The notes: generated by a model not told the origin, from the letters alone. A stretch of DNA of 64,000 nt from E44-bin32 sp041573795 (GCA_041573795.1 JBFFQB010000001.1:87629-151628); one strand, 5' to 3'. Shown: positions 35,536-45,094, counted from the stretch's first letter. A program made the numbers and translations.

Positions 35536-36903
35536 GTGGCCAAGATAAGAACACACTATATCTGTCAACAATGTGGACGCGTTGCAGCAAAGCCCTTGGG
35601 TCGTTGTCCACAATGTGGATCATGGAACAGCATGACGGCTGAAGTGACCACAGGGACGCGAAAAGGTGTGCCTACGCTGAAGGGGACCAGAGCCCGTGCG
35701 GTGAGGCTATCTGAAGTCGAGGGAGATCCCGAAGAGCGCTTGATGCTATCAATTGACGAATTTGCCCGGGTGTTGGGTGGTGGAATTGTGCCTGGTTCGG
35801 TTGTGCTGATTGGGGGCGATCCAGGCATTGGTAAATCGACGCTCTTACTTCAAACCGCTACTCAGGTGGCGCTAGAGGCACCGGTTTTATATGTCTCCGG
35901 GGAAGAATCGGAACGCCAAATCAAACTGCGCTCACGCCGCCTTGGGGTTGATGAGAGTTTGCTGAAGGATATGTATTTACTCTCGGAGACTGATATTGAA
36001 GCAGTCCTATCACAAGTGGAACAGCTGGGCCCGCAGTTGCTTATTATTGATTCAATCCAGACCATGCATAGCGCGGAGCTTGAATCGGGCGCGGGCTCCA
36101 TCACCCAGGTGCGCCAATGCGCTAGTCGGTTGCAGGGATTGGCCAAGCAATCAGGGATCGCTGTGTTCCTGGTGGGGCATGTTACCAAGGAGGGCTCAAT
36201 CGCTGGCCCGCGTGTCTTAGAGCATATCGTAGACACGGTGTTGTACTTAGAGGGTGATCCTTACCATGCCTACCGGCTCTTGCGTTCAGTCAAGAATCGC
36301 TTTGGGCCCACATCTGAAGTGGGCGTCTTTGAGATGCAAACGCAAGGGTTGGTGGAAGTCCCGAACCCCTCTGAAGCCATGTTGGCTGAACGTGTGGTAA
36401 ATGCACCTGGCTCAGCAGTGGCGGTGACGATGGAAGGGACACGGCCACTGCTGGTGGAGATCCAGGGGTTAACAAGTAAGAGTTCCTTCACCAATCCGCG
36501 TCGGACAGCGAACGGTGTCGATCTAAGTCGACTCCTTCTGACCGCAGCTGTGTTATCACGCCGTGCAGGTGTTCGGGTTCTAGATGAGGACATCTTCATT
36601 AATGTCGTTGGAGGGTTGCGGATTGGAGAACCAGCTGCAGACCTCGCCATGGCTATCGCCCTGGCATCCTCGCATCGGGACAAGGTGATCCCGGCGGATA
36701 TGCTGTTTGTTGGTGAGCTCGGCCTGTCGGGTGAGCTCCGGGCCGTGTCACAAATTGGTGCGCGATTGAGCGAGGCCATGAAATTAGGATTTCAACGAGC
36801 TCTAGTCCCCAAGCAGGCTCGAATTCAAACCAAGGACATTAAAGAACTTGAAATAATCCGTGTTCGTTCGCTTAAAGAAGCCTTGCGAATAGCTCTGGAT
36901 TGA
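35536..36903 (+). CDS. radA: DNA repair protein RadA (Sms)
   Basis: 455 residues. An N-terminal C4 zinc finger (CQQCGRVAAKPLGRCPQCGSW) is followed by a RecA-like ATPase with Walker A GGDPGIGKSTLLLQ, the RadA-specific KNRFG motif (SVKNRFGPTSEVGVF), and a C-terminal Lon-protease-like domain (FINVVGGLRIGEPAADLAMA, VGELGLSGELR). RadA is a branch-migration helicase acting in recombinational repair. The start is GTG with TGGAGG upstream. Confidence 0.95.
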   Translation: MAKIRTHYICQQCGRVAAKPLGRCPQCGSWNSMTAEVTTGTRKGVPTLKGTRARAVRLSEVEGDPEERLMLSIDEFARVLGGGIVPGSVVLIGGDPGIGKSTLLLQTATQVALEAPVLYVSGEESERQIKLRSRRLGVDESLLKDMYLLSETDIEAVLSQVEQLGPQLLIIDSIQTMHSAELESGAGSITQVRQCASRLQGLAKQSGIAVFLVGHVTKEGSIAGPRVLEHIVDTVLYLEGDPYHAYRLLRSVKNRFGPTSEVGVFEMQTQGLVEVPNPSEAMLAERVVNAPGSAVAVTMEGTRPLLVEIQGLTSKSSFTNPRRTANGVDLSRLLLTAAVLSRRAGVRVLDEDIFINVVGGLRIGEPAADLAMAIALASSHRDKVIPADMLFVGELGLSGELRAVSQIGARLSEAMKLGFQRALVPKQARIQTKDIKELEIIRVRSLKEALRIALD

Positions 36904-37050
36904 CCCGAGCGAGTGCGATTTGTCAGCTCGTCGGCGCGCCTGCTCCAATTTAGTCTCACAATTAGCGCCAAGCACGTATTAGCTGGCGGGGAAGCCTCAA
37001 TAATGGACCTTCGAGTGCAGCGCTCGAAGGTGGCAATGCCGCAAAATTAA

Positions 37051-37071
37051 TTTAAGGTAACGTGAGGCTTA
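37051..37071 (+). repeat. Direct repeat copy 1 upstream of dnaA
   Basis: TTTAAGGTAACGTGAGGCTTA. It matches the second copy at 37208-37227 except for one substitution and one extra G. The copies are 157 bases apart in the same orientation. Confidence 0.65.
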
Positions 37072-37207
37072 CTGAGCTTGGTTGATTTCTTCTACGCGGA
37101 GGCCCATATCTGGGGGTGATCTAACGGGTTGACTGAGATATGGCCCCAGCACATTGGTTGAATCGTCAAGATAGGCTGACCCGTTCAATGCATTTCAGCG
37201 GAGCTCC

Positions 37208-37227
37208 TTTAAGGTTACGTGAGCTTA
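37208..37227 (+). repeat. Direct repeat copy 2 upstream of dnaA
   Basis: TTTAAGGTTACGTGAGCTTA, the partner of the repeat at 37051. It lies 40 bases before the -35 box of the dnaA promoter, a plausible position for a regulator site. Confidence 0.65.
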
Positions 37228-37266
37228 AAATTTTACATTCTTTTAGGTTATCGGCGGCTTAGCGTA

Positions 37267-37295
37267 TTGAAGCGAGGGCCCCCTTTTGTTAGAAT
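37267..37295 (+). promoter_or_regulatory. Probable dnaA promoter
   Basis: TTGAAG, a 17-base spacer and TAGAAT. Transcription should begin near 37302, giving a leader of about 180 bases before the preferred dnaA start. Confidence 0.6.
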
Positions 37296-37302
37296 GGCTC
37301 CA

Positions 37303-37338
37303 CCGTGGGTGAAGTGGCAAGAGGAGGAGCACCCACGG
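37303..37338 (+). promoter_or_regulatory. 5'-end hairpin of the dnaA leader
   Basis: A 9-bp perfect stem, CCGTGGGTG against CACCCACGG, with an 18-base loop containing GAGGAGGAG. It starts at the expected mRNA 5' end and may stabilise the transcript or mask a false ribosome site. Confidence 0.45.
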
Positions 37339-37480
37339 CTTCCATTAGCCCGAGCGGAACTTCTGTCGTCTCCTCGGCGACCTGGGCTTAGCGGCGTCAA
37401 GGAAGTTGTTTTTCACTCCGAGCAATAACAACCAAGAACCCGTCATGCGGAAAAGAGCAGGCGGAGCCTCAGAGGTGTGG

Positions 37481-38821
37481 ATGAACGCGGAGCGACACTG
37501 GCAAGCAGCGCTAGGACAACTGCAAATGGAACTGCCACGCGCGGCTTATAATACCTGGGTCCGCGACGCTGAATACTTAGCTTACGAGGACAGCACCTTC
37601 ATTATCGGAGCCCGGAACGCCTATGCGCGTGATTGGCTCGAGGATCGCCTGCTGGCTACGGTGAAGCACGTGCTGACAGGCATCCTGGGAAGAACGGTGG
37701 ATGTCCGCTTTGTGGTTTGGCAGGGTGATCCACATGAGCAAAGCTCGAAGCCTGTCCATCCCATCCATTACCAAGAAACCAATACGCCGAGCACTTCATC
37801 GCTCAATCGGCGCTACACTTTTGAAACATTCGTTGTTGGCACCGGTAATCGTTTGGCTCACGCCGCTGCACAGGCGGTGGCTGAAAGCCCGGCAAGAGCC
37901 TACAACCCACTCTTCCTCCATGGCGGTGTCGGACTCGGTAAAACGCATCTCTTGCATGCCGTAGGTCATGTCTGTATTCAGGCGGGTTTGAATGTTCTCT
38001 ACGTATCATCGGAGGAGTTTACTAACGATCTGGTTAACGCCATTAGGATGCAGAACACAGCCATCTTCAGGGAGCGTTACCGAAGGATTGACGTTCTGCT
38101 GATTGACGATATCCAATTTATTGCTGGTAAGGAATCGACACAGGAAGAGTTTTTTCATACATTCAATACACTCCATGGCCAGGATAAACAGCTGGTGATC
38201 TCTTCGGATCGGCCGCCGCGCTCGCTGGTCACACTGGAAGAACGTCTTCGCTCGCGCTTCGAATGGGGAATGACGGCTGATATTCAAACGCCAGATTTTG
38301 AAACCCGCCTGGCGATTCTCCGATCCAAAGCCGATCGAGCAGGTCGATCTGTCGATGATGAAGTCCTCGAGCTAATCGCAAATCGGGTGCAAAGTAATAT
38401 CCGAGAACTTGAAGGGGCGCTGACGCGCGTCATAGCTTATGCGGATCTGAGCGGACAATCATTGACTCTTGCGTTGGTTGAAATGGCACTGGGTGAACTT
38501 GTAGCGCAGCGTGGCTCAGTGACACCGGACGATATCATCGCTGCGGTCGCACAGCGCTATGAGCTGGATAACGAGCAATTAATTGGACGCAATCGCTCAA
38601 AGCTCGTTGCACAGGCCCGACAGGTGGCGATGTACCTCATGCGCGAGGAGACCTCGAACTCGCTTCCCAAAATCGGGGATGTCCTCGGAGGCCGCGATCA
38701 CTCTACAATTTTGCACGGATATGAAAAAATTTCAGGACAACTGGAAACGAACGATACTTTGCGCCGAGATATCAAGGCAATTCGCGAGCGGCTCTTCCAA
38801 GGCGTAAAAGCAGGCCTTTAA
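37481..38821 (+). CDS. dnaA: Chromosomal replication initiator protein DnaA
   Basis: 446 residues from the ATG at 37481, which precedes the typical N terminus NAERHWQAALGQLQMELP and follows AGG by 5 bases. In-frame starts at 37445 (ATG) and 37406 (TTG) would add 12 or 25 atypical residues. Domains: N-terminal oligomerisation (1-90), linker, AAA+ with NPLFLHGGVGLGKTHLLHAVGH and VLLIDDIQFIAGKESTQEEFF, and the DNA-binding domain with GGRDHSTILHGYEKI. It opens oriC and regulates its own gene in many bacteria. It is not followed by dnaN; radA precedes it. Confidence 0.95.
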   Translation: MNAERHWQAALGQLQMELPRAAYNTWVRDAEYLAYEDSTFIIGARNAYARDWLEDRLLATVKHVLTGILGRTVDVRFVVWQGDPHEQSSKPVHPIHYQETNTPSTSSLNRRYTFETFVVGTGNRLAHAAAQAVAESPARAYNPLFLHGGVGLGKTHLLHAVGHVCIQAGLNVLYVSSEEFTNDLVNAIRMQNTAIFRERYRRIDVLLIDDIQFIAGKESTQEEFFHTFNTLHGQDKQLVISSDRPPRSLVTLEERLRSRFEWGMTADIQTPDFETRLAILRSKADRAGRSVDDEVLELIANRVQSNIRELEGALTRVIAYADLSGQSLTLALVEMALGELVAQRGSVTPDDIIAAVAQRYELDNEQLIGRNRSKLVAQARQVAMYLMREETSNSLPKIGDVLGGRDHSTILHGYEKISGQLETNDTLRRDIKAIRERLFQGVKAGL

Positions 38822-38850
38822 TTGCCAATTTCGCTGGATTATGCATCATA

Positions 38851-38877
38851 AAACCGCCGTCAAACGGCGGTTTTTTT
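38851..38877. terminator. Bidirectional terminator between dnaA and degV
   Basis: A 10-bp perfect stem, AAACCGCCGT against ACGGCGGTTT, with a CAA loop, followed by T7 on the plus strand. It lies between convergent genes. Confidence 0.93.
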
Positions 38878-38902
38878 GTGGATGGTTCGGTAAGAATTTG
38901 AT

Positions 38903-39739
38903 CTATTCGACCGGGTAACCAAACATGCCGATTACGCCCGGTCCACCATGTACAGCCAAAGACGGAACGATGTCGTTAAGCATGAGTTCATTGACGTTAA
39001 ATAGCGCATGAGCTTCTCGGACAAGCCAGTCCGCATCCGCTGGGGCGCGGGCATGCATAATGGCTAGATTAACAGGTTGTCTGCGTCCAAGGTGTTGTTC
39101 GAGAAGCTCAAGTAAGCGAGCTAGTGCCTTAGACCGGGTGCGAACATTCTCTCCTGCTTCCAACGTTCCGTCTTCGAGATATATGATCGGTTTAACTTTT
39201 AGCATAGACGCAATCGCGCTTTGTAGTCGACCGACACGCCCGCTCATTTGCAGGTACTTAAGCGTGAGGGGCGTCAGAAACAACCTTGATGTGGATCGAA
39301 TTACTTCCAGGCGCCTTAAAATTTCCGGAAGCGATGCGCCAGCCTGAGCCAAACGCGCGGCCTCAAGCACCATCCAGCCTGTTCCGAGCGAAATACTGCC
39401 CGAATCAAAGACCTCGACCTCGGCCTCCGGCAGCATTGATTTCGCCATGATAGCTGACTCAAAGGTGCCACTGTGCTTGCGCGTAATGGTGATGACGAGA
39501 ATGGTGTCATCCTGTAACTCTTCATAATATTTAGCGAACCAGGCAGGTGTGGGCTGGGAGCTGGTCGGGATGATTCCGAGCTCTTCAACTTTCTTGTAAA
39601 ATTGTTCTCGGTTTATATCGAGCCCTTCCTCATAGGTTTCCTGACCAAACTGGATTGCGATCGGGGCAATGTGCAAGTCATATTGCTGTAGCACTTCTTC
39701 CGTTAAGTTGCAGGTGCTATCTGCGACAATTTTGATCAT
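38903..39739 (-). CDS. DegV-family fatty-acid-binding protein
   Basis: 278 residues. DegV/FakB proteins bind a fatty acid and present it to a kinase (FakA) for phosphorylation. Visible motifs are IVADSTCNLTEE near the N terminus, IIPTSSQPTPAWF, VITITRKHSGTFESA, and the C-terminal HGGPGVIGMFGYP. No FakA homolog (DAK phosphatase) is in the window, so its partner is elsewhere. It is probably the last gene of a minus-strand run beginning at 44110 or 45016. Confidence 0.92.
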   Translation of the reverse strand: MIKIVADSTCNLTEEVLQQYDLHIAPIAIQFGQETYEEGLDINREQFYKKVEELGIIPTSSQPTPAWFAKYYEELQDDTILVITITRKHSGTFESAIMAKSMLPEAEVEVFDSGSISLGTGWMVLEAARLAQAGASLPEILRRLEVIRSTSRLFLTPLTLKYLQMSGRVGRLQSAIASMLKVKPIIYLEDGTLEAGENVRTRSKALARLLELLEQHLGRRQPVNLAIMHARAPADADWLVREAHALFNVNELMLNDIVPSLAVHGGPGVIGMFGYPVE

Positions 39740-39776
39740 GTCTCTTCAGCCTATTCTCCGGCGTGAGCCTTGACAA

Positions 39777-40226
39777 CTAGGGGGCCTGGAATGGAGCCTT
39801 CCAGTCCGGTGATTTATGGACATGAACGATCTTCCAGCCGTCCTCGTGCTGGATAAGCACACGCGACTCGTTATAGCTTATCACTCGAACACCGCTAGCA
39901 GAACCCCTTGAAATGAGCATCGTGTAGGAACAGATTGCGGTTGCGTCGTAAACTTGTTCGCGATAATTTGCCAATTCGAAATGGACCCTGGTTTCAGCCC
40001 CGGAGCCACCCTCTTCAGGGAGTGGGTCCAGCGCCAGACCAGCGGTATCCTCGCGCGAGGTCTCCGACATAATGAAATCATGAAAAGGCCAACCATCGAT
40101 GCGGTGAGGGGTAACATGCCATTCGTACACACTTAATTCCTGGACAGACGAGGCGCGGTACGCTTCAATATCGTTGGCGAAGATAGCAGCAAGGTGTTGT
40201 TCTAAAAATGGGCGGACTTTACTCAT
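39777..40226 (-). CDS. NTF2-like (SnoaL/DUF4440-type) small protein
   Basis: 149 residues with an NTF2-like cone fold suggested by an N-terminal helix pair (FLEQHLAAIFANDIEAYRAS), then EWHVTPHRIDGWPFHDFIM and the C-terminal sheet VISYNESRVLIQHEDGWKIVHVHKSP. The last strand resembles the association domain of CaMKII-like proteins. No catalytic set is recognisable. The ATG at 40226 lies 6 bases after GGAGG. It sits between priA and degV on the same strand. Confidence 0.7.
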   Translation of the reverse strand: MSKVRPFLEQHLAAIFANDIEAYRASSVQELSVYEWHVTPHRIDGWPFHDFIMSETSREDTAGLALDPLPEEGGSGAETRVHFELANYREQVYDATAICSYTMLISRGSASGVRVISYNESRVLIQHEDGWKIVHVHKSPDWKAPFQAP

Positions 40227-40251
40227 GTGTTCCTCCAAGGGTTGGGACGGA

Positions 40252-42750
40252 CTAAAGCAAGCTTACTGGATCGATATCGACACCCCACCCCTCCGGTATA
40301 TCTGCAGGCAAGATCTCTGATGGATTCGATCCGCGCAAAATAATATGCCAGCGGTATAACCCTCGAACGCGCTCGAAGAAGCAAGGTGCTGGCCCGATCA
40401 TTTCGACCTTGTGATCCAAATCTTTGGTGACTTCACCTAAGAGCGTCGCCATTCGTTCGGTCTCTGCCTTAGCCCGGTGATTGGTGGGATGGCGATAAAC
40501 CATTCGGACAAGCCGGGCATAAGGCGGATACCCTAGCTGTTGGCGCAATTTCAGCTCGCGTTGATAGAAGCCGTGATAGTTATGCTGGGCTGCAGATTGG
40601 ATCGCATAGTGATCGGGCTGAAAGCTCTGCAGCACTACACTACCTCCAAGCAGCCCACGACCGGCTCTTCCAGCAACCTGGGTTAGCACCTGAAAGGTAC
40701 GCTCAGGGGCGCGATAGTCAGGGAGGTTGAGGCCGACGTCAGCGCTAATTACACCTACCAGCGTTACCAACGGTAAATCCAATCCTTTTGCAAGCATTTG
40801 CGTTCCGATGAGCACATCGGCTCGATGTGCAGCAAAATGCGCCAGGATGATTTCGTGCGCCCCTTTGGCCCGGGTGGAGTCTCTATCCCAGCGCAGCGTC
40901 CGAGCCCCCGGGAAAAGTTGCTCCACTTCGCTCTGAACTTTCTGCGTTCCTATGCCAAAACGGCGCACTCGCGGGCTGCTGCAATCTGGGCATACCTCTA
41001 GGCTGTCGGAAACTGCCCCACAATGGTGGCAGTGCCAGCGATCATCGTTTTCGTGATGGGTCAGGCTTGAGTCACAGCGTCGGCAACGCGCAACCCAGCC
41101 GCAATCCCGACAAAAAATGTAAGTGGAGGAGCCCCGCCGGTTTAGGAACAGGATGGCCTGTTGACCGGCATCCAGCGTCTCCGCGAGCGCGCGTGTTAGA
41201 GCGCGGCTGAAAATGGATCGATTCCCGGCCTGTAACTCTTGACGCATGTCGATAATGCGAACAGGTGGCAGCTCGATCGATAGGCTATCACCTTGCTGCT
41301 CTTGGTAGCGGATATCTAGGCCGAGGCGTTGTGCTTGTGCAGAGATCCGGCGACGGTGTCCCATGATGCGTTTGGGTAAGGCCAAACGTTGCAGGTGCTT
41401 TTGATCTGCGGCGTAGCTGCTGGTGATATCGGGTGTGGCGGAACCCAGAATGCACACTGCATTGGTCATGTGACTGTAGCGTATGGCCACGTCACGCGTT
41501 TGGTAGCGCGGCGAACGAGCTTGTTCCTTGTAGGATTCGTCATGCGATTCATCCACAACAATCAGCCCGAGGTGGTGGAGGGGCATGAATAGTGCGCTGC
41601 GTGGCCCGATCATCAAATTGATGTCGCCCGAACGACAACGACGCCAAGTATCGAATCTTTCACCGTCGGACAACTGGGAATGGTTCAACCCGACCCGACC
41701 CGGAAAGCGTGCAAGAAATCGACGCACAGTCTGTGGTGTAAGTGCGATCTCGGGGACAAGTACGACAGCGGAGAGACCTTGCTCAAGGGTTTGTTCAACT
41801 GACCGCAGATAGATTTCGGTTTTACCGGCTCCGGTTACGCCATGCAAGAGAAAAGGTTTGCGCGTCTTGGGATCAGATTGAATTTCTGCACGAATCTGAT
41901 CCCATACATGATCTTGATCCGGAGTGAGTGCTGGTGCCTCCGTGGGGACAAATTCCAACTCCTCTAACGGGTCGCGCCATACTTCCGCAGCACTTAACGC
42001 GATCAGGTCGTGCTCTTCAAGAACCCGAAGATCACTCAAGCTTCCGCCGCATTCGGCGTAAAGCCATTGCGCCTCAAGGGGTTCACCCTCGGCGATGAGA
42101 ATCTCAATCATGCAGACCCGTCGTTGATGAGCCAGGCTACCGAGGCGGCCAATTTTAGCGACCCGCTCGAGAGCGGTTTGTGGCGCAAGCGCCAATCGGG
42201 CGGTGCGAACGAACTTTGGCTGAATCCGAGGAGCATCAAGGATGGATTTGCGTTCGATGATCCCGCGTCGCACTAACGAATCCATGGCCGGGCGCCAGTT
42301 TCGATGGGGAAGTGCCCGGTTGAGTTGCCGACCGCGCAGGTTGCCGCGCCGCTTAAGCAGGTTGAGGATACGGTCCTGGATTGCTGAGTCACCGGTAGAC
42401 TCCGCATCGCTGAGATGATAGATTGCATCGGTTTTTTGACTCAAGCCAGGGGGCAGCATCAAAGTAAGGCAATCGATAAGACTGGCGTGATAGGTGGAGG
42501 CTATCCACTCGGCGAGCGCTAGCTGTGCAGTGTTGATGACCGGTGTCGGGTCAAGCAGATCCTCGACCGGCCGGGTATCTCTTATTTCTGAATGAGCTCG
42601 CTGTGCAACGATGATCGCTTGCGCTTGACGCGATCCAAAAGGGACCGTGATCAATTGGCCGATGGTAATGCGTGATTGGAGTTCCTCCGGCACATGGTAG
42701 TCGAAGGTCCCGTGCACATGGGGTAGATTGACCGCGACCTCGACAAACAT
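40252..42750 (-). CDS. priA: Primosomal protein N' (replication restart helicase PriA)
   Basis: 832 residues. PriA reloads the replisome at stalled forks. It has an N-terminal 3'-DNA-binding domain (VAVNLPHVHGTFDYHVPE), helicase Walker A HGVTGAGKTEIYLR, a DESH Walker B (LIVVDESHDESYKEQ), and a zinc-binding Cys array (CRDCGWVARCRRCDSSL, CHHCG, CPDC). Helicase motifs V-VI follow (GTQMLAKGLDLPLVTLVGV, QVAGRAGRG). Length is slightly above the usual 730-820. It lies 4 bases downstream of the CorC-like gene. Confidence 0.95.
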   Translation of the reverse strand: MFVEVAVNLPHVHGTFDYHVPEELQSRITIGQLITVPFGSRQAQAIIVAQRAHSEIRDTRPVEDLLDPTPVINTAQLALAEWIASTYHASLIDCLTLMLPPGLSQKTDAIYHLSDAESTGDSAIQDRILNLLKRRGNLRGRQLNRALPHRNWRPAMDSLVRRGIIERKSILDAPRIQPKFVRTARLALAPQTALERVAKIGRLGSLAHQRRVCMIEILIAEGEPLEAQWLYAECGGSLSDLRVLEEHDLIALSAAEVWRDPLEELEFVPTEAPALTPDQDHVWDQIRAEIQSDPKTRKPFLLHGVTGAGKTEIYLRSVEQTLEQGLSAVVLVPEIALTPQTVRRFLARFPGRVGLNHSQLSDGERFDTWRRCRSGDINLMIGPRSALFMPLHHLGLIVVDESHDESYKEQARSPRYQTRDVAIRYSHMTNAVCILGSATPDITSSYAADQKHLQRLALPKRIMGHRRRISAQAQRLGLDIRYQEQQGDSLSIELPPVRIIDMRQELQAGNRSIFSRALTRALAETLDAGQQAILFLNRRGSSTYIFCRDCGWVARCRRCDSSLTHHENDDRWHCHHCGAVSDSLEVCPDCSSPRVRRFGIGTQKVQSEVEQLFPGARTLRWDRDSTRAKGAHEIILAHFAAHRADVLIGTQMLAKGLDLPLVTLVGVISADVGLNLPDYRAPERTFQVLTQVAGRAGRGLLGGSVVLQSFQPDHYAIQSAAQHNYHGFYQRELKLRQQLGYPPYARLVRMVYRHPTNHRAKAETERMATLLGEVTKDLDHKVEMIGPAPCFFERVRGLYRWHIILRGSNPSEILPADIPEGWGVDIDPVSLL

Positions 42751-42754
42751 GAGC

Positions 42755-44110
42755 CTAGGGTTGGTCGGCGGCAGGGGATTGCTGTTCGGGATCCGACGGT
42801 TTCAAGCGGGTGATGGATACATGCGCGATGCGAAAACCATCCATGGCTTCCACTCGCAAGAGAATGCCATCGACCTTAATTGAGTCGCCGACTTTTGCCA
42901 GGCGTTCGAGGTGACCAAGGACGTAACCGGCGATGGTGTCGTAATTCGGGTCGGCGAGTTTTAGATCAAAATGCTCGTTGACTTCTTCGATTAGTGTAAG
43001 GCCATCAACTAAAGTTGATCCGTCGGGGAGCGGTTGGATATCACGTTCATTATCAAAGGCATCGCTAACCTCTCCCACGATCTCCTCCAACAAGTCTGCC
43101 AAAGTCACAACACCTGCTGTTCCGCCGTACTCGTCAAGCACAATGGCCATATGTCGCTGGCGTACCCTGAAGAGCTGCAAAAGGGTGCTTACGCGGGCGG
43201 TCTCGGGGATGAAGATCGCTTCGCGCATCAGATCGCGAGCGGTTTGGAGACCAGACCCGTTTCCATTAACGGCGAAGAGAAGGTCTTTAATGTTGACCAC
43301 ACCCAGGATCTGGTCCTGGTTTTCGGCATAGACGGGAAATTTCGTAAATGTACTCTTGGCTGCGACCTCAATGATTTCGTCAATGCTGGCATCCTCTCGC
43401 ACGGCAATCATCTCGGTGCGCGGGATCATCACCTGACGAACCAGTAACCCCCCAAAGTCAAATACAGCGGTGAGCATCTCTTCGGCTTCCCCGCCAACTA
43501 CCCCGCTTTGGGCGCTCGCTCGAACGAGCATCTTTAATTCTTCCACCGAGTGCACCAATTCATGCCCGGCGGCTGGCTCCACCCCGACCCAGCGTAGCAG
43601 GGCGTTGCCAGTGCCGTTAAGCGCCCAGATGAAGGGCTTAAAGATCGTCTCGGTCCATACAGTGGGCTGGGCGACATAGAGTGAAGTTCGTTCCGGATTT
43701 TGTAGCGCGATCGATTTTGGCGCGAGCTCGCCAATGACCACATGCAGGAAGGTGATGATTGCAAAGGAGAGCCCCGCCGAGAGGCTGTGGGCAATCTCGT
43801 CTTCGATTTGTGTAGGAAAGAGTCTAATCAAAGGCTCCAGGATATTTCCCAAGGCCGGCTCGGCGATCCAGCCCAGACCAAGGCTTGCCAGCGTGATCCC
43901 TAATTGGGTAGCGGCGATAAAGCGGTCAGGATCGTCGATCGCCTTCTTAACCCAGCGGGCACGCGCATTGCCTTGTGCTACGAGTTCTGCGACGCGTGTG
44001 CGCCGGACGCTCACCAGGGCGAACTCCGCCGCTACGAAGAATCCGTTCGCCAGGACAAGCAGGACGAGAGCGATTAAACGAAGAATATTAAGGAGAATTT
44101 CTGATTCCAT
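42755..44110 (-). CDS. CNNM/CorC/HlyC-type CBS-domain membrane protein
   Basis: 451 residues. An N-terminal DUF21/CNNM transmembrane domain (about 1-190; first helix LIALVLLVLANGFFVAAEFALVSVRRTRV), a pair of CBS domains (about 210-335; VMIPRTEMIAV, FPVYAENQDQILGVVNIKDLL) and a C-terminal CorC_HlyC domain (about 350-430; LPDGSTLVDGLTLIEEVNEHF). Family members act in magnesium homeostasis or ion transport; the older name hemolysin is misleading. It is co-directional with priA, 4 bases apart. Confidence 0.92.
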   Translation of the reverse strand: MESEILLNILRLIALVLLVLANGFFVAAEFALVSVRRTRVAELVAQGNARARWVKKAIDDPDRFIAATQLGITLASLGLGWIAEPALGNILEPLIRLFPTQIEDEIAHSLSAGLSFAIITFLHVVIGELAPKSIALQNPERTSLYVAQPTVWTETIFKPFIWALNGTGNALLRWVGVEPAAGHELVHSVEELKMLVRASAQSGVVGGEAEEMLTAVFDFGGLLVRQVMIPRTEMIAVREDASIDEIIEVAAKSTFTKFPVYAENQDQILGVVNIKDLLFAVNGNGSGLQTARDLMREAIFIPETARVSTLLQLFRVRQRHMAIVLDEYGGTAGVVTLADLLEEIVGEVSDAFDNERDIQPLPDGSTLVDGLTLIEEVNEHFDLKLADPNYDTIAGYVLGHLERLAKVGDSIKVDGILLRVEAMDGFRIAHVSITRLKPSDPEQQSPAADQP

Positions 44111-44164
44111 AGCACCTTACCATATGTCTTTATTCATGGGTGCTCGAGTACGAGCATTCAGCCT

Positions 44165-45016
44165 TCATGCGATGGGTGACCGATCCTGTTGATAGATCAC
44201 TGCGGATCCATAGCCGACCACGGAATCAAAATCACCAGTAATGTCTCCAGAGGTTGCGTGTTTTAGGACTTCTACCCGATCGGCACCCAGCCCCCGAGCA
44301 GCCCAGAGTGCGGCGGCTATTGCGCCCCGACCACAAGCAAATCCGAGACCCTGTTCTTCTGCTGCGATCAACCCCTCGGGATTGAAGTGCTCGAGTTGTT
44401 CCAATATCTTCCGATCAAATTGCTTGGCCACGTCGTGCGGGTAGAAGTGGGATAGATCAGAGCTGGCGACAATGAGACAACGCCGACCTTGTAGCAAATG
44501 TGCCAGCGTTTCCCCTACGGATTTTCCTGCTCGTGCGCTCTGCTCGCGCAGCATGATCGGCACCAAGGTGTACGAGCTTTCTATACAGCGCTGTATGAAT
44601 GGCAGTTCGATCTCGAGCGAATGCTCGCGGTCGTTTCGTAAGCGTCCAAGTTCTAGCCCCTGATCTTGTTCTAGTGTCGATTCAAACTTGTTTACCAGTT
44701 CCTGATCAATCGGGACGATTCCCAATGGGGTTGCATACGCTTCATGTGCGCTGATCAAGATGGGTTCATCAGTATACGTATGTAGCGGGGACAGAATCAC
44801 GACAACTTCAAGTTGATGACCAAGGATCAATCGAAAAGCTTGCGCCGCTACGTTTCCGGAATAGCGATGCCCTGCGTGAGGAACGATTAACCCAATGATC
44901 TTCCCTTTGATATCTCGTGGTTCAACATCATGCAGGTATTGGTCAATTGAGATCGCAAGGCTCTCTGCATCACCGGGGTACCAGGTTCCGGCGATGGGGG
45001 AGGGTCGAATATCCAT
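44165..45016 (-). CDS. Memo-family protein (AmmeMemoRadiSam protein B type)
   Basis: 283 residues from the ATG at 45016, which directly precedes the typical MDIRPSPIAGTWYPGDAESL. Memo proteins share a fold with class III extradiol dioxygenases. Conserved residues are visible in GLIVPHAGHRYSGNVAAQAF, SSDLSHFYPHDVAKQFD and FACGRGAIAAALWAARGLGA. The usual AMMECR1 and radical-SAM partners are absent here. An upstream extension of the open frame to 45109 is unlikely. Its promoter region adjoins the LexA-like operators of the divergent operon. Confidence 0.9.
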   Translation of the reverse strand: MDIRPSPIAGTWYPGDAESLAISIDQYLHDVEPRDIKGKIIGLIVPHAGHRYSGNVAAQAFRLILGHQLEVVVILSPLHTYTDEPILISAHEAYATPLGIVPIDQELVNKFESTLEQDQGLELGRLRNDREHSLEIELPFIQRCIESSYTLVPIMLREQSARAGKSVGETLAHLLQGRRCLIVASSDLSHFYPHDVAKQFDRKILEQLEHFNPEGLIAAEEQGLGFACGRGAIAAALWAARGLGADRVEVLKHATSGDITGDFDSVVGYGSAVIYQQDRSPIA

Positions 45017-45094
45017 TTTTTCTGCCACAGCAATGTGGATTTTAGCATAAACGCCCTGCACCGAAGGCCTCCAGAAGGTTCTTTCGGGACAAGC

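Larger units (their letters stand above)
36904..37266. other. Structured non-coding region upstream of dnaA
   Basis: About 360 bases with no credible gene but several inverted repeats. CCTTCGAG/CTCGAAGG (37008-37030) is an 8-bp stem with a 7-base loop. CCATATCT at 37103-37110 can pair with AGATATGG. AACGGGT near 37123 can pair with ACCCGTT near 37189. No DnaA box (TTATNCACA) is found, so it does not look like a classical oriC. It could hold a regulatory RNA or a set of operators for dnaA. Confidence 0.4.

Noticed and set aside
36904..37266. RNase P RNA, tmRNA, 6S or SRP RNA upstream of dnaA
   Set aside because: None of the conserved cores of these RNAs could be found in the region.
36904..37480. 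Chromosomal origin next to dnaA
   Set aside because: No cluster of TTATNCACA boxes was found, and the single TTGTCCACA seen lies inside radA.
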